A stretch of DNA of 60,923 nucleotides from Plantago elongata (lineage: Eukaryota > Streptophyta > Magnoliopsida > Lamiales > Plantaginaceae): NCBI GenBank assembly GCA_036897095.1, contig JAYMSP010000279.1, forward strand, positions 1 through 60,923. Reading direction: 5' to 3'. A model generated the notes under the pieces. That model saw only the letters and a list, made by a program, of their open reading frames with translations. It was not told the origin of the DNA and did not search any database. This document shows, in pieces, positions 35,588 through 45,887 of the stretch (within the stretch, counting starts at the first letter, position 1; the number at the start of each line of letters is the position of its first letter). A program made the translations under genes and the position numbers.

Positions 35588-38523
35588 AAGGTCAATGTAT
35601 TTTTTAAACCTTAATTTCTCTCAATCACAACATTGACTTCCCATGTTCATTTCTCTCTTACACAAAGGAAGAACTCTAAGAAAGCATTATATAAAAATTC
35701 ATTCTATTTTTTTAACCCTAATTCATCTCAACTACAACATAATTTTCTATTAATGCTTCATATTTCTTTTCCTCCAATTCTACCATACTTCTGAATATAC
35801 GAAATTTATTTGTTTTTCATTGTTTTCAGATTTTTCTCCTCTCATCTCGCATTTTTTCTCTCGATTAGATTCTTTCACTCATTTTTTCTGTATTTGTAAT
35901 AGTTTTTTAAAGGAGGTCTTATATGTAATCTCACTATATAAAGTGGTCTATTTATGTACTTCTCTATAAAAAATATTAGCTGCATCAACATTTGTACTAG
36001 CTTCAGCATCATTTAATTTCGAAACTCTTACAGCTAGTTTCAGAACAATAAAAATTCAATTTTATATTCACAAAAATTAGTTTTAAAAACACAAAAACTA
36101 ATTCCATGTCTGGCTAATTTCAGAACCACAAATCATAGTTTCATGGATATAAAAGCTAGTTTAAAAAACACTAAAATTAGTTTGAAATACCATCACACAA
36201 GATTTATTAGTTTAATTAGTTTAATGTGAATTGAAGGTAATTTCACGGACTCAAAACCTAGTTTCATATTTCTAAAATCCTAAAAGGAATGGTTAACCCT
36301 AAAAAATCACTTTGAAAACTCTCTCTGGAAGCTTTAGTCTTAATTCGGGTTTAGGGTTGAGGACGGGTACATGGAGATCGCCCTATACCCGTCCTCAACC
36401 TAAACCCTAATTAAGCGTTTCTCGGGACTACAATGTAGTTTCAACAAAAGAAAGTACTAGTGTCAGGTTCATTGAGCTAGTTTCGCGATGATTAATACTA
36501 GTTTCATGGGTATAAACTTAGTTTCATAGTTCTAAAATCCTAAAAAGAATCGTGAACCCTAAAAAACACTTAATTTGAAAATTCACTCCGAAAGCTACGG
36601 TCTTAATTAGGGTTAGGGTTGAGGACGGGTACATATTGTAAATCCTAATTAAGCGTATTTTGGCCTACAATGCTAGTTTCAGCAAAAGAAAAGTACTAGT
36701 TTAAGGATCATTAAACTAGTTTCATGATGATTGCAGCTAATTTCATGGGTATAAAACTCTAGTTTCATGGGTATAAAACTCTAGTTTCATGCCCACGCAA
36801 GCTAGTTTCATGGACTCAAAATCTAGTTTCATAGTTCTAAAATCCTAAAGGGAATGATGAACCCTAAAAAAACCCACGATTTGAAAACTTTCTCCGGAAG
36901 TTACGGTCATTTTAGGGTTTAAAATCCTAAACCCCAATTAAGCTTTTCTCAAAGCTACAATGATAGTTTTAGCACAAAAAAGCGTACTAGTTTCATGTTC
37001 ATTGAGCCAGTTTCATGATGATTAATGTTAGTTTCATGGGTATAAACCCTAGTTTCACACCCACACAAGCTAGTTTCATGGACTCAAAATCTAGTTTCAT
37101 AGTTCTAAAACCCTAAAAGGGATGGTGAACTCTAAAAAACCATTGAATTTGAAAACTCCTCCGGGGACTACGGTCTTAATTAGAGTTTAGGGTTGAGGAC
37201 GTGTACATGGCTACAGCCCTGTACCCGTCCTCTCCTAAATCCTAATTAAGTGTTTATCGGGACTACAATGCTAGTTTCAACAAAAGAAAAGTACTAGTTT
37301 CAGGTTCATTGAGCTAGTTTCATGATCTTTTGTATTAGTTTCATATTCACAAAATCTAGTTCCAGAACAACAAAAATTAATTTCAGGTTCACAAAAGCTA
37401 GTTTCAATAACATAAAAATTAGTTTCAAAACCACAAAACCTAGTTTCATTATATTTTGTATTAGTTTCATATTCACAAAAGCTAGTTTCAGAACAACAAA
37501 AACCTAGTTTCATGTTTACAAAAGCTAGTTTCATATTCACAAACCTAATTTCATGATCTTTTGTATTATTCCATATTCACAAACGCTAGATTCAGAACAA
37601 TAAAAATTAATTTCAGGTTCACAAAAGATAGTTTCGATAACACATAAACTAGTTTTAAAATCACAAAACCTAGTTTCATGGTATTTTGTATTAGTTTCTG
37701 AACAAAAAAAAACCAAGTTTCTTATTCACAAAAATCCTGAAACTAATACGAACATTTCAGGGCAACAAAAAACTAGTTTCATGTTCACAAAAGCTAGTTT
37801 CAAAAACACGAAAGTTAGGTTTAGGAACTCATAAAGCTAATTTCAGATTTAAAAAAAAGAAAAAAATTTCATGTTCACAAAAGCTAATTTCAAAAACACG
37901 AAAGTTAGTTTCAAAACAATAAAAATTAGTTTTATAAGAAACTTAGTTTCAGAATCATAAATGTTGGTTTCACTAGTTTCAAAAGCAAGCCAAACTAATT
38001 TCAAGAGTATAAATTTTAGTTATTAGTTTCACCGTCAATAATAGTAGTTTCAACATAAACACGTAAAAATAGAGGAATACTCATAATTAAATACTTCAAC
38101 CTACGAGAAGATCAAAAAAAGGCTAAACCCAATTTTCATGCCAAAAGCATATGTAAAACCATTGAACGAGAGAGACAATGAAATCCATAGTGAGAATTGT
38201 AAAAAATACATTTTAAAACTGGAAAAACGAGTGAAAGAATCTGATTGAGAGATAAAAAAATGCGAGAGAGAAGAGAAAAATCTAAAAATAATGAAGAACA
38301 AATGAATTTCATATATATAGAAATATAGTAAAGTTGGAGAAAAGAAAGGAGGAACATTAATAGAAAATTATATTGTAGTTGGAAGAAATTAGGGCTAAAA
38401 AAAATATAATGGTCATTTTTACAATAATTTCTTGGAATAGTTCATTTGTGCAAGAGAAAAAAGGAAGCAGGGTTCATGGAAAGTTGATTAGGAGAAATTA
38501 GGTCTCCATAAAATAGATTGGCC
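35588..38523. mobile_element. ~2.9-kb inverted-repeat element carrying the GAAACTAG array
   Basis: The left arm (about 35588-35893) and right arm (about 38221-38523) are inverted copies over ~300 bp with gaps. Both read GGTCAATNTATTTT-like sequence, then ACCTTAATTTCTC, CTACAACATAATTTTCTATT, TTCAGATTTTTCTC, TCTCGC and AGATTCTTTCACTC (right arm on the complement). Weaker similarity may extend outward to 35555 and 38560. Between them is the minisatellite array (35990-38055). A motif ATATAAAGTGG..TTTATGTACTT is present just inside the left arm (35938) and just outside the right arm (38567) in direct orientation. I found no target duplication and no protein. It is best seen as a foldback-type element or hairpin-prone composite of unknown class. 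Confidence 0.7.
35990..38055 (-). repeat. GAAACTAG ~21-bp minisatellite array with telo-box palindromes (right copy)
   Basis: This is the same family as 660-2410, reversed: CTAGTTTCAT and CACAAAAGCTAGTTTCA units of about 21 bp. Modules with GGTTGAGGACGGGTA palindromes start near 36350, 36600, 36900 and 37187. The module at 36348-36407 pairs GGGTTTAGG(G)TTGAGGACGGGTA with its complement, a ~22-bp stem with one bulge. GGGTTTAGGG is a plant telomere-like (telo-box) sequence. The minus-strand reading frame at 37277-37540 gives the same repetitive peptide as the left array and is a repeat artefact. Confidence 0.85.
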
Positions 38524-38641
38524 ATATATAATAATTTTTAATTTTTTTTTAATCTGTAAGACCATTATATAAAGTGGCACTTTTATGTACTTTTCTATTT
38601 TTTTAACTCCTTATGCTTTTAAACAGTTCTACGAAATATCA

Positions 38642-38995
38642 ACAAATTTGGTCAAAAAAATATTTTAGGTACACTACAATGTAGCAGTTTCAATTTTGGT
38701 ACAGATGAATGACACCGTCCAATTTAACTACAGTACAATAACAACCCGTCCAATTGACGTGTAATTTTTTATTTCTCGACGAGTTTGTCGACGTGGCAGT
38801 GAAATTCCGATTGGACTGTCCAATTCTCTCAATTTTGGCCCGAATTCTATCAAAAGCTAACAACATCTCATCGGGTATATGGACGGATTATTGTTATATT
38901 GTACTTAAATTAGACGGTGTTATTCAACTGTATCAAAATTGAAACTGCTACGTTATAGTGGATCTAAAATATCTCTTTTTCCCAACAAATTTTAA
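38642..38995. mobile_element. ~350-bp MITE with ~93-bp terminal inverted repeats
   Basis: 38660-38752 and 38880-38972 are inverted copies: both read ATATTTTAG, then GTAGCAGTTTCAATTTTG, ACACCGTC, AATTTAA, and end at CCGTCCA. Identity is roughly 85% by eye. Weaker homology continues outward (AAATTTG...AAAAA) to about 38642 and 38995. The middle is about 127 bp. No clear target duplication was found, so the class (Mutator-like or other long-TIR element) is uncertain. There is no coding capacity. Confidence 0.8.
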
Positions 38996-40590
38996 ACTTC
39001 TCCATATGAATGTACAACTTAATTTAGTAGCTTATGGTGTTTTAAATACTACTCATATCTGCACCAGATATACATTATGTATGGTGTACTTAACTATACA
39101 ACACATAATGTCCACTACTAGTATACACAATGACTTACATTAGCACTGACCTTTTTTTTCCCTTCTTTTTGGGTACAAAAGAAAGTGAAAAAACTACATG
39201 ATATCTATCTACCACTAGCACACAATTAATTATGTTAGATGGAAGTCCCAGCTTCATATCTAGCACCGTCTTCATATGCCAACCAAGTCTTTCATCACCA
39301 AAAAAACCCTTCTTGCATCATGAAAAGTTTCAAGTTCTTTGTAATTCTTTTCCTAATCAGTAAAAAGTCTTTGAAATATCCTTTTAGTCCAAGATAAATG
39401 TGAAGATACAGTATAATTGGTTGATGAGTCCAAAATATATGGGACAAATAGAGAGAGGTAAAGTAAGGTACTGTGTGTGTATTAAAGTTAGAATATGGTG
39501 AGTCTTAATCTGGTGCAGATAGGGGGGCCAGCCAGACCGGAACAAGTCAGGAAAACCCACGCTGAGAATACTGTAAAAGTGTAAATGTAAAATTTCCTTG
39601 TTATTGTTTTTTAGGTTAGGGGTACCTGGTCTCACATGACCCTTCGCTTTCTCTCCGCAATCCCACGGCCTGCCTTTCTACTTGTCATTGTCCTTATCAT
39701 TGTCCTTGCTTTTAACCCATTACTACAAACTTATGCCATATCCCGAGTGCCTCGAATACATCTAACACGATATTAATATCACATGTAGCATATGTAGCAT
39801 TGTTAATTAAAGGATTGTTTATCATACTGTTGGAGTGGTCATATTCCCACTCAAATTGAATATTTTGTACACAAAAAATTTAATTTCAATTGAAAAAGTT
39901 CACTTAAATTCTATTCCAATAGTTACTAAAACTTTCACATGTTTGACAAACTTCATCTATTATGGTATATTGACCGTGATGACAACCTTTTTAAGTTCAT
40001 ACTTCAAACTCTTCATATTGTAGTTTCAAGCAATAACTTGTCACTTTATTTAAAACAGTTTAGCTATGAATTCAATTTGTGTGTAATTGATTTTGGAGAA
40101 ACTAATTTGAATGAATGACAATTGGAAGTAATTAGTGTATGCTGAGCAAAAGCATTTGGCAGGAGGGGTATTCGATGGTTGAAATTCGATTATTTTAGAC
40201 CGACGTGGTTATTAATATATTGCTCTTTAAATGATATATTGAACAACAAATTAATCAGCCCATAATGTTTTGTGCATTTTATCTTTTTCTAAAGTGCCAA
40301 CTTTTCAATGGGTCACGGACCATCCATGTCAAAATTATTCTAGATCAAATACGCTTGAATTTACTACTATGAATGGATTCTAGAGTTAGAAAGAAATGTA
40401 CCCCTTGTTCTATATATGAATACCATTCTACATTCTTTACACTATAAAACTTTAGAGCGCTACCAAGTAGATGTTGGTTTGTAATAAATTGTGTGCGCCA
40501 AAAGGGGTTGTAGACACACATTTTGTGATTTTGATATGCATATAGTAGAACTTTTCTTCATCACTGATTCAAGAATTAAAATATGTAACA
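38996..40590. other. AT-rich spacer, no gene seen
   Basis: This stretch contains only short frames without family resemblance. I see no RNA gene and no clear repeat boundary in it. Confidence 0.4.
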
Positions 40591-40675
40591 ACGAAGTGCA
40601 ACTTAGTTGGTAATACGCTTCACCTTCAACTAATATATTAGAAGTTCGAGTCATTCGTTAGCCGTTTTAAAAAAA
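40590..40675 (+). mobile_element. tRNA-like SINE head remnant
   Basis: GTGCAACTTAGTTGGTAATA resembles an RNA polymerase III box A (core TTAGTTGGTA), and GAAGTTCGAGTCATTC about 45 bp downstream resembles box B (GGTTCGANTCC). The order and spacing fit the tRNA-derived head of a plant SINE. It is followed by an A-rich stretch (TTTTAAAAAAATCAATAAATG). It lacks a full cloverleaf, so it is not called as a tRNA gene. Confidence 0.4.
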
Positions 40676-40848
40676 TCAATAAATGTTGACCTACATAATG
40701 AAGCATCAAATTATGATATTTGTGCTGGACCAAAAATCTAGTTTATAGGCTGATAGTACTACAACGAAATCAGAGCTGCTCGTATGCTGTAAATCTGCAA
40801 TCGAACAAGGTGTGGTGAAGACAAAAGACAGATGAATAATTGATCTAA

Positions 40849-42953
40849 GACCATTGCCAATGGATCATCCCGATGATCGTGAATAGTAGTGTTCATTGAC
40901 AATGACCACTCTGATGAGGATTGCAATCAAAAATCCTGTCAAATGGATCATCCGGACGACCATGAATGTTATTTTTTAATTTTTTTTAACAAGTTTAACA
41001 TATTCTGAGAGTTTTTAGAAGTTGAAATTAATCAAATTGCATCTTCAAAACTCGTTTTTTTAATTATTTGATTGGAGATATATCAGAATGAAAAAATCAA
41101 GAGAAAATCTATGAATTGTGACATTGGTACATTCTTGGCTGCTCTTTATATTGATAGGTACCATCACCCCCATTGGTAATGTTTACTTTCTAATGAGATG
41201 AAAATGGGTGTTTATTGAAATCATAAAGTACAATACATGAATATTGAGAAACAAACAAATACATGAAAGTATAATACATTGAAATAATCAACATAAGCAA
41301 CGAAACATCAAAACAACTACTCAGGAATAGGACCACTGAGTGACCAAACATGTTTTATCATGTCCTCTTGCAGTTGGAGATGTACGTCAGCCCTTCTCTG
41401 CAAATAGCCTTCAATTGAATTGATGACGGATTCCCTACGCTGGAACACATAATCATTGTTATTGCCGATGCTAATTCTTCTGAATCTTCTCGTATTTCAC
41501 GGATGATATCTTCGTAGTTAAGATATAAGTGACGTTCATCCTTAATTATCATGTTGTGCAAACAAATACAACAACCCATGATTCTAGCAAGATCTTCTCG
41601 GGTCTGGGCCAATGTTGGATCCTTAATCACTTTGAAGCGCGATTGTAGAACTCCGAAAGCACGTTCAACGTCTATCCGGACCGCCTCTTACCGCATAGCA
41701 AGCTTAGCTTGTTTTGGAGTAATTGGCCCCTCCATAGATTTCAGAAAGGTTGCTTACTTCAGATATATACCATCTATTAGATAGTACCCTATTTTGTATT
41801 CGTGACCATTAACACTGAATTTAACGGGGGGAGTTTTACCTTGCAGCAATTCGTCGAACACGGGTGACTTTCAACCACCGTTATATCGTTCAACTTTCCT
41901 GAAGCACCACAGAAAGAATGTCAAATCCAATTCGACAAGTGTGCATTTCTTGTTCTTTCATTGGAATTGACCCTTCCAAGTAGAAGGACAATTCTTCCAT
42001 TGCTAATGCCTGCAATCAATACTTCCTAGCATACTGGGGAAACCTCTTGCCTTGTTCACCTCAAGTAACTGACGAACATCTCATCATTGACACTTCTCAT
42101 ATACGTCGGGCCAAATATTTCTACAACACCGTCACAGAAACGTCGTAAAGCTTCTTGACCAGTAGACTCTGCAACTCGTGTGTACTCGTCTACCATGTCT
42201 GCACATACACCATAAGCAAGTTGACGCATCACAGAAGTGCATTTTTGTTTGCCCGTGAAACCCAGACGTCCAAGTGCATCAGGACGTTGTTGAAAATATG
42301 GATCATGTTGCTCTAAAGCATTCACGATTCGGAGAAACAATGGCCTCACCATCCTAAAATGACGTCGGAACCTGACCGCCTCCCATGTAGGATGTTCAAC
42401 AAAGTAATCACGCTCGAGATGGTTCGCAAATGTTGCCCTGTCCCGCTCAATGTACTCGTGGGTATATCTCGACCGCCTTGGACGAGATTGAGATTGCTCG
42501 GTGTGGGTGAGTAGAATATGAACGACTTCTTCAATGAGTTTGGTAGCATGGGTGTAGCAATTGTGTTGAGTGTTTGATGTGGAACTTTCGTAATCACTCC
42601 AAGTAGGGGGTTGCTCTACATCGTCATCGGAACTAGACGACGATAGAATGTAGTTTTGGATAGTAGCTGAAGACATTTTGAAGAAGTTTAGAGAATTTAG
42701 ATGTTTTGAATTTAAGAAGTGGGAGAAGGGAGAAAAATGAAATTTGAAGAAATGAAATGAATTATGGTTGTATTTTTATAGAGTTAAAAAAATATAGTCG
42801 TTGAAAATATTTAAATTTTTTATCTATTTTGATTTAGAATTTTTTTTAAGAATACACATACAACCATTAGAGTACCAAGTGGTCGAAACTCGGCCGCTTG
42901 GTAAATATGTCGTTGGAGCCCCCATATCACTTAGACCATCCCAAAGAGTGGTC
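40849..42953 (-). mobile_element. Decayed PIF/Harbinger DNA transposon, about 2.1 kb
   Basis: The left end starts GACCATTGCCAATGG. The right end, read on the complement, starts GACCACTCTTTGGGATGG. Both are flanked by TAA (40846-40848 and 42954-42956), the three-base target duplication typical of PIF/Harbinger. GACCAT...CCAATGG-type termini are common in this superfamily in plants. Inside is a broken transposase on the minus strand (41358-42676). I see no second (Myb-like) ORF, so the element is not autonomous. Confidence 0.85.
41358..42676 (-). pseudogene. PIF/Harbinger-type transposase relic
   Basis: The first part (42676-42056, 206 codons, starts MSSATIQNYILSSSSSDDD) has the usual N-terminal features: an acidic Ser/Asp stretch, RDYFVEHPTWEAVRFRRHFR, and a helix-rich segment with QKCTSVMRQLAYG. 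A stop ends it at 42056. The remaining sequence has several stops and frame changes, and the catalytic middle is largely missing: the region with the first and second Asp cannot be traced. The C-terminal part (about 41780-41358) regains family character, with VERAFGVLQSRFKVIKDPTL and IMGCCICLHNMIIKDER. Family members cut and paste DNA with a DDE nuclease; this copy cannot. Confidence 0.85.
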
Positions 42954-42956
42954 TAA

Positions 42957-43245
42957 GAACGACGAGCGTGGTGTAGAATAGTAATTAAGCATCCCACTTT
43001 CAGACCTTTCTTGTCCGATTTAACGGTCTACATTTATAATTCAGTAGCATTTGATTTGATTTAATATCTTCACCAACTCGTATATACTTTCTCTTTTAGT
43101 TTCACTTACTTTCTCCCAATTGTCAGAGTGGATAAACGGTCGGTTAAAATGCATATTACTCCAAAATATATATAAAATATTTTAGGAAATGATTGGTATT
43201 TCCATTACATATAGAAGTTCCGATTTCTTACATTAAAACATATAA
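42957..43245. other. Short AT-rich spacer
   Basis: Nothing recognisable lies between the Harbinger element and the minisatellite at 43246. Confidence 0.4.
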
Positions 43246-43355
43246 ATTTTAAATAAAAATTCACAGATCCTAAATAAAAGTCCACAAACAACGTAAAAAT
43301 CCACAGATAGTATGTAAAAATCCACTGACACTGAATAAATTCACATACCCTAAAT
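43246..43355. repeat. ~21-bp degenerate minisatellite
   Basis: TAAATAAAAATTCACAGATCC-like units (variants with TCCACAGATA and TCCACTGACA) repeat about five times at 17-23-bp spacing. Read on the minus strand this gives repeated WIF or VDF tripeptides, which explains the open frame there. Confidence 0.6.
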
Positions 43356-43410
43356 AAAATAATTAATGTAGGAACATTCATTTTCATGTAAAGATAGTTA
43401 AGCTTTTTGC

Positions 43411-43800
43411 CTGACAACAAACATCAAATAAAAAATTGATATATTTATTTCACTAAATTTTAAAATACTAAAATAAAAAATTGGTAAATTTAAAAAGAAT
43501 ATCATTTTGATTTTAAAAATATTTTAGAAGGTAAATTAATTTTTTTGATTTATTATATTTTTCTAATTTAAATATTTATAAGGTGGAAAGGTGATGGGGC
43601 GTCGCTAAGGTGGTAGGTCGGTCGCCCTTTCACCTTATAAATAATAAAATTAGAAAATTATAAATATTAATAAAAAAATTAAATTTATCTTCTTAAATAT
43701 GTTTAAAAATAAAATAATTTTTTTTAAAATTACTTTTTTTATTTTAGTATTTTTAAAATTAATGAAAAAAATATATTAATTTTTTTGTTTGTTGTCTGTC
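43411..43800. mobile_element. ~390-bp foldback (hairpin) element
   Basis: The two halves are inverted copies over nearly the whole length, with arms of about 180 bp. Both arms start with GACAACAAAC, continue through TTAAAA(A)TACTAAAATAAAAAA and end at ATTTATAAGGTG. The central loop holds GGGGCGTCGCTAAGGTGG. The DNA or a transcript would fold into one long hairpin. No coding capacity and no clear target duplication. Confidence 0.82.
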
Positions 43801-44785
43801 CTAAGTGTAGAAAAGTACAAGATAGTTTAACTGTGAACCAAAAGAAGTGTCTCCAAGCCGAACATGAGGAATTTTCCCTCATTGAAGAAGGAAGACAAAA
43901 AAAAATAACTTTTATTAACCGTGCATAGATGCTCAATCTCCTCTACCAATAAGGGTTCAGTTCAGAAACATGGTGAAAAACAAATTAACCAACTGAGTAT
44001 ATTGATTGCTCGGTCAGTCCAAAAGTAATAAGATTTGGTGTTAACAGTGAGACGAGCGTACATGTACTTCTGCACGATCCGCTCTAGTCATCGTTAAATC
44101 GTGATCGAGCTTATCTAAAGAAAACTGTCTAAAATGGCCTACCGTCTTTCAAATTGCTTAGGGGCAAATTTTGAGTCGGTGGTCATATTCTATAATGATT
44201 GTTTCGGTTAATCATAACACGATTCATCCTCACCTTACTTTGTTCCTCGCGTTGATGTCTGGTTTTTGGCCTTACCAAGCCTTTGGATTGCTCTGTTATT
44301 AGTTATAGGTTTTCAAGTTTGAACAATGAAATTATCCATGCTCCATTATATAGAAGATTCATGACTATAATCATCGGACGTCATTATTAGCTGTTGCAGC
44401 TTGTTGTATATATATCCATCATATCAGTCCAGGATTTCATTACCTGACGATTCATGATTAATGCATATAATATTACAAATAGCAGAGCTTTCATAAGATT
44501 TTTTATCACCAAATACATACACAATATTTATATTATATTTACATCGACGCCTAGATCATCTATAATTTTTCAAAGTAAACAACAACCGTTTAAAATTAAT
44601 ATCAGTGAGGTTGATTTTAATATAAAGTTTTTTTTTATAGTAAATTTAATAGGAAATTGCTAGATGCAGGACGCTTTTTACTAAACGCGATACACATTTT
44701 AATATATTACAAAACACCCTTTAATCGATAAAATATAAAATATAAAATCTAACCTATTTTTAAAAAGATTTCTTGAATTATCTCC

Positions 44786-44805
44786 CCCCCTCTCTCTCTC
44801 TCTCA

Positions 44806-44838
<33 letters not shown>
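44786..44838. repeat. (CT)n(CA)n microsatellite
   Basis: CT dinucleotides run almost without a break from 44786, then change to CACACACACACACA. This is a compound microsatellite, likely length-variable. Confidence 0.9.
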
Positions 44839-44839
<1 letters not shown>

Positions 44840-45237
44840 ATAAACGTATATACACTACGATATTAGACCACAACAAAAATCAAAATCGTACAATCATTAG
44901 TCATATTATGCCTATAATGAATAATATAAAAATATATAACAATACTTTTATTATTTTAATATGGTATTTGTAGTTACTAACTATTAGTTAATTATTTAGT
45001 ATATTTATACCACTAAAAAAATGACAAATAATAAAATAAATTCGAAAAACGATTAAAAATAATAGAAAACGACCACACAAGTCGTCTCGTCATGTTCGAA
45101 CCCGACGAAGACAACGTTCTCGTCAGTTGACGAGAGGCTCAACAGGGTCATCCTCAAAGCTGACCGAACCATGTTCCTAAACAACCCTTAGGCTGACCAG
45201 AAAGCTTCGTTGCTCCGGTGGCGGAGCTACTCAACTT

Positions 45238-45284
45238 CGATTGGAGCTTGCTTGCCCCACATCGTAGCAAGCAAGCTCCAATCG
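45238..45284. repeat. Perfect 17-bp stem-loop
   Basis: CGATTGGAGCTTGCTTG (45238-45254) and its exact complement CAAGCAAGCTCCAATCG (45268-45284) are separated by 13 bases. Pairing does not extend outward. It lies about 600 bp upstream of the first UGT. It could be a transcript hairpin, a terminator-like structure or chance; no gene is assigned. Confidence 0.75.
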
Positions 45285-45887
45285 GTGCTTTCTTCTCCCA
45301 TTTTGTTTTTTTGGAGCAGCTTTCATCTCCGGTCACCGGACCGGAGTTCCGGGGTGTTCTTCGTGTTTTTTTTTAAGTTTGTGTGATTCTTCCTTTGAAT
45401 TGATAAGTTAATTCGAATAAACTTGTTTAGATGTTTTTGAGGCGAAAGGGTAAATTTTAAAAATTATTCAACTATTTTATAAATTATAATAATATTAAAA
45501 CTTTTATAATATATATTTAGTAAAATTTATCCTCCGTTTAACATTATTGTTTTAATATAGAGTTGAACAATCATGATCATGATCGATTGTCATTTAGCCA
45601 AATAATCCAATTTTAAATGTCCTCCTCTTTTATATGACATTAAATAATCATGATAGCTTGTCATTTATATCGATGGCAGAATAGTAGGTCAATCGCACTG
45701 ATGACACATGCAATAGCAGAATCATGTACAGATTCCTTGCAATTTGAATCCATCATTTTAAAATAACCAGCCCATCCATCCTTTTCAAAACACCATTTAA
45801 TATAAGGATCAACTCCTCCTAAGTTATAACAAGTAAACCCAGTTAGCCAGTGATATCAACTCCAGCAAGTTAATTCAAACAAACGCT

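Larger units (their letters stand above)
43801..45860. other. 2-kb spacer before the UGT pair
   Basis: No gene is seen. It contains the CT/CA microsatellite (44786-44838) and the stem-loop at 45238-45284. The last ~60 bases are the probable promoter and leader of the first UGT, with a TATA-like TTAATATAAGG near 45798. Confidence 0.45.

Noticed and set aside
37277-37540. 87-codon minus-strand frame with repeated ETSFCEYETN-like motifs
   Set aside because: Product of the 21-bp satellite read in phase; the same peptide comes from the left array.
40590-40675. Possible intact tRNA gene
   Set aside because: Box A- and B-like sequences are present but acceptor and anticodon stems do not pair; SINE remnant is the better reading.
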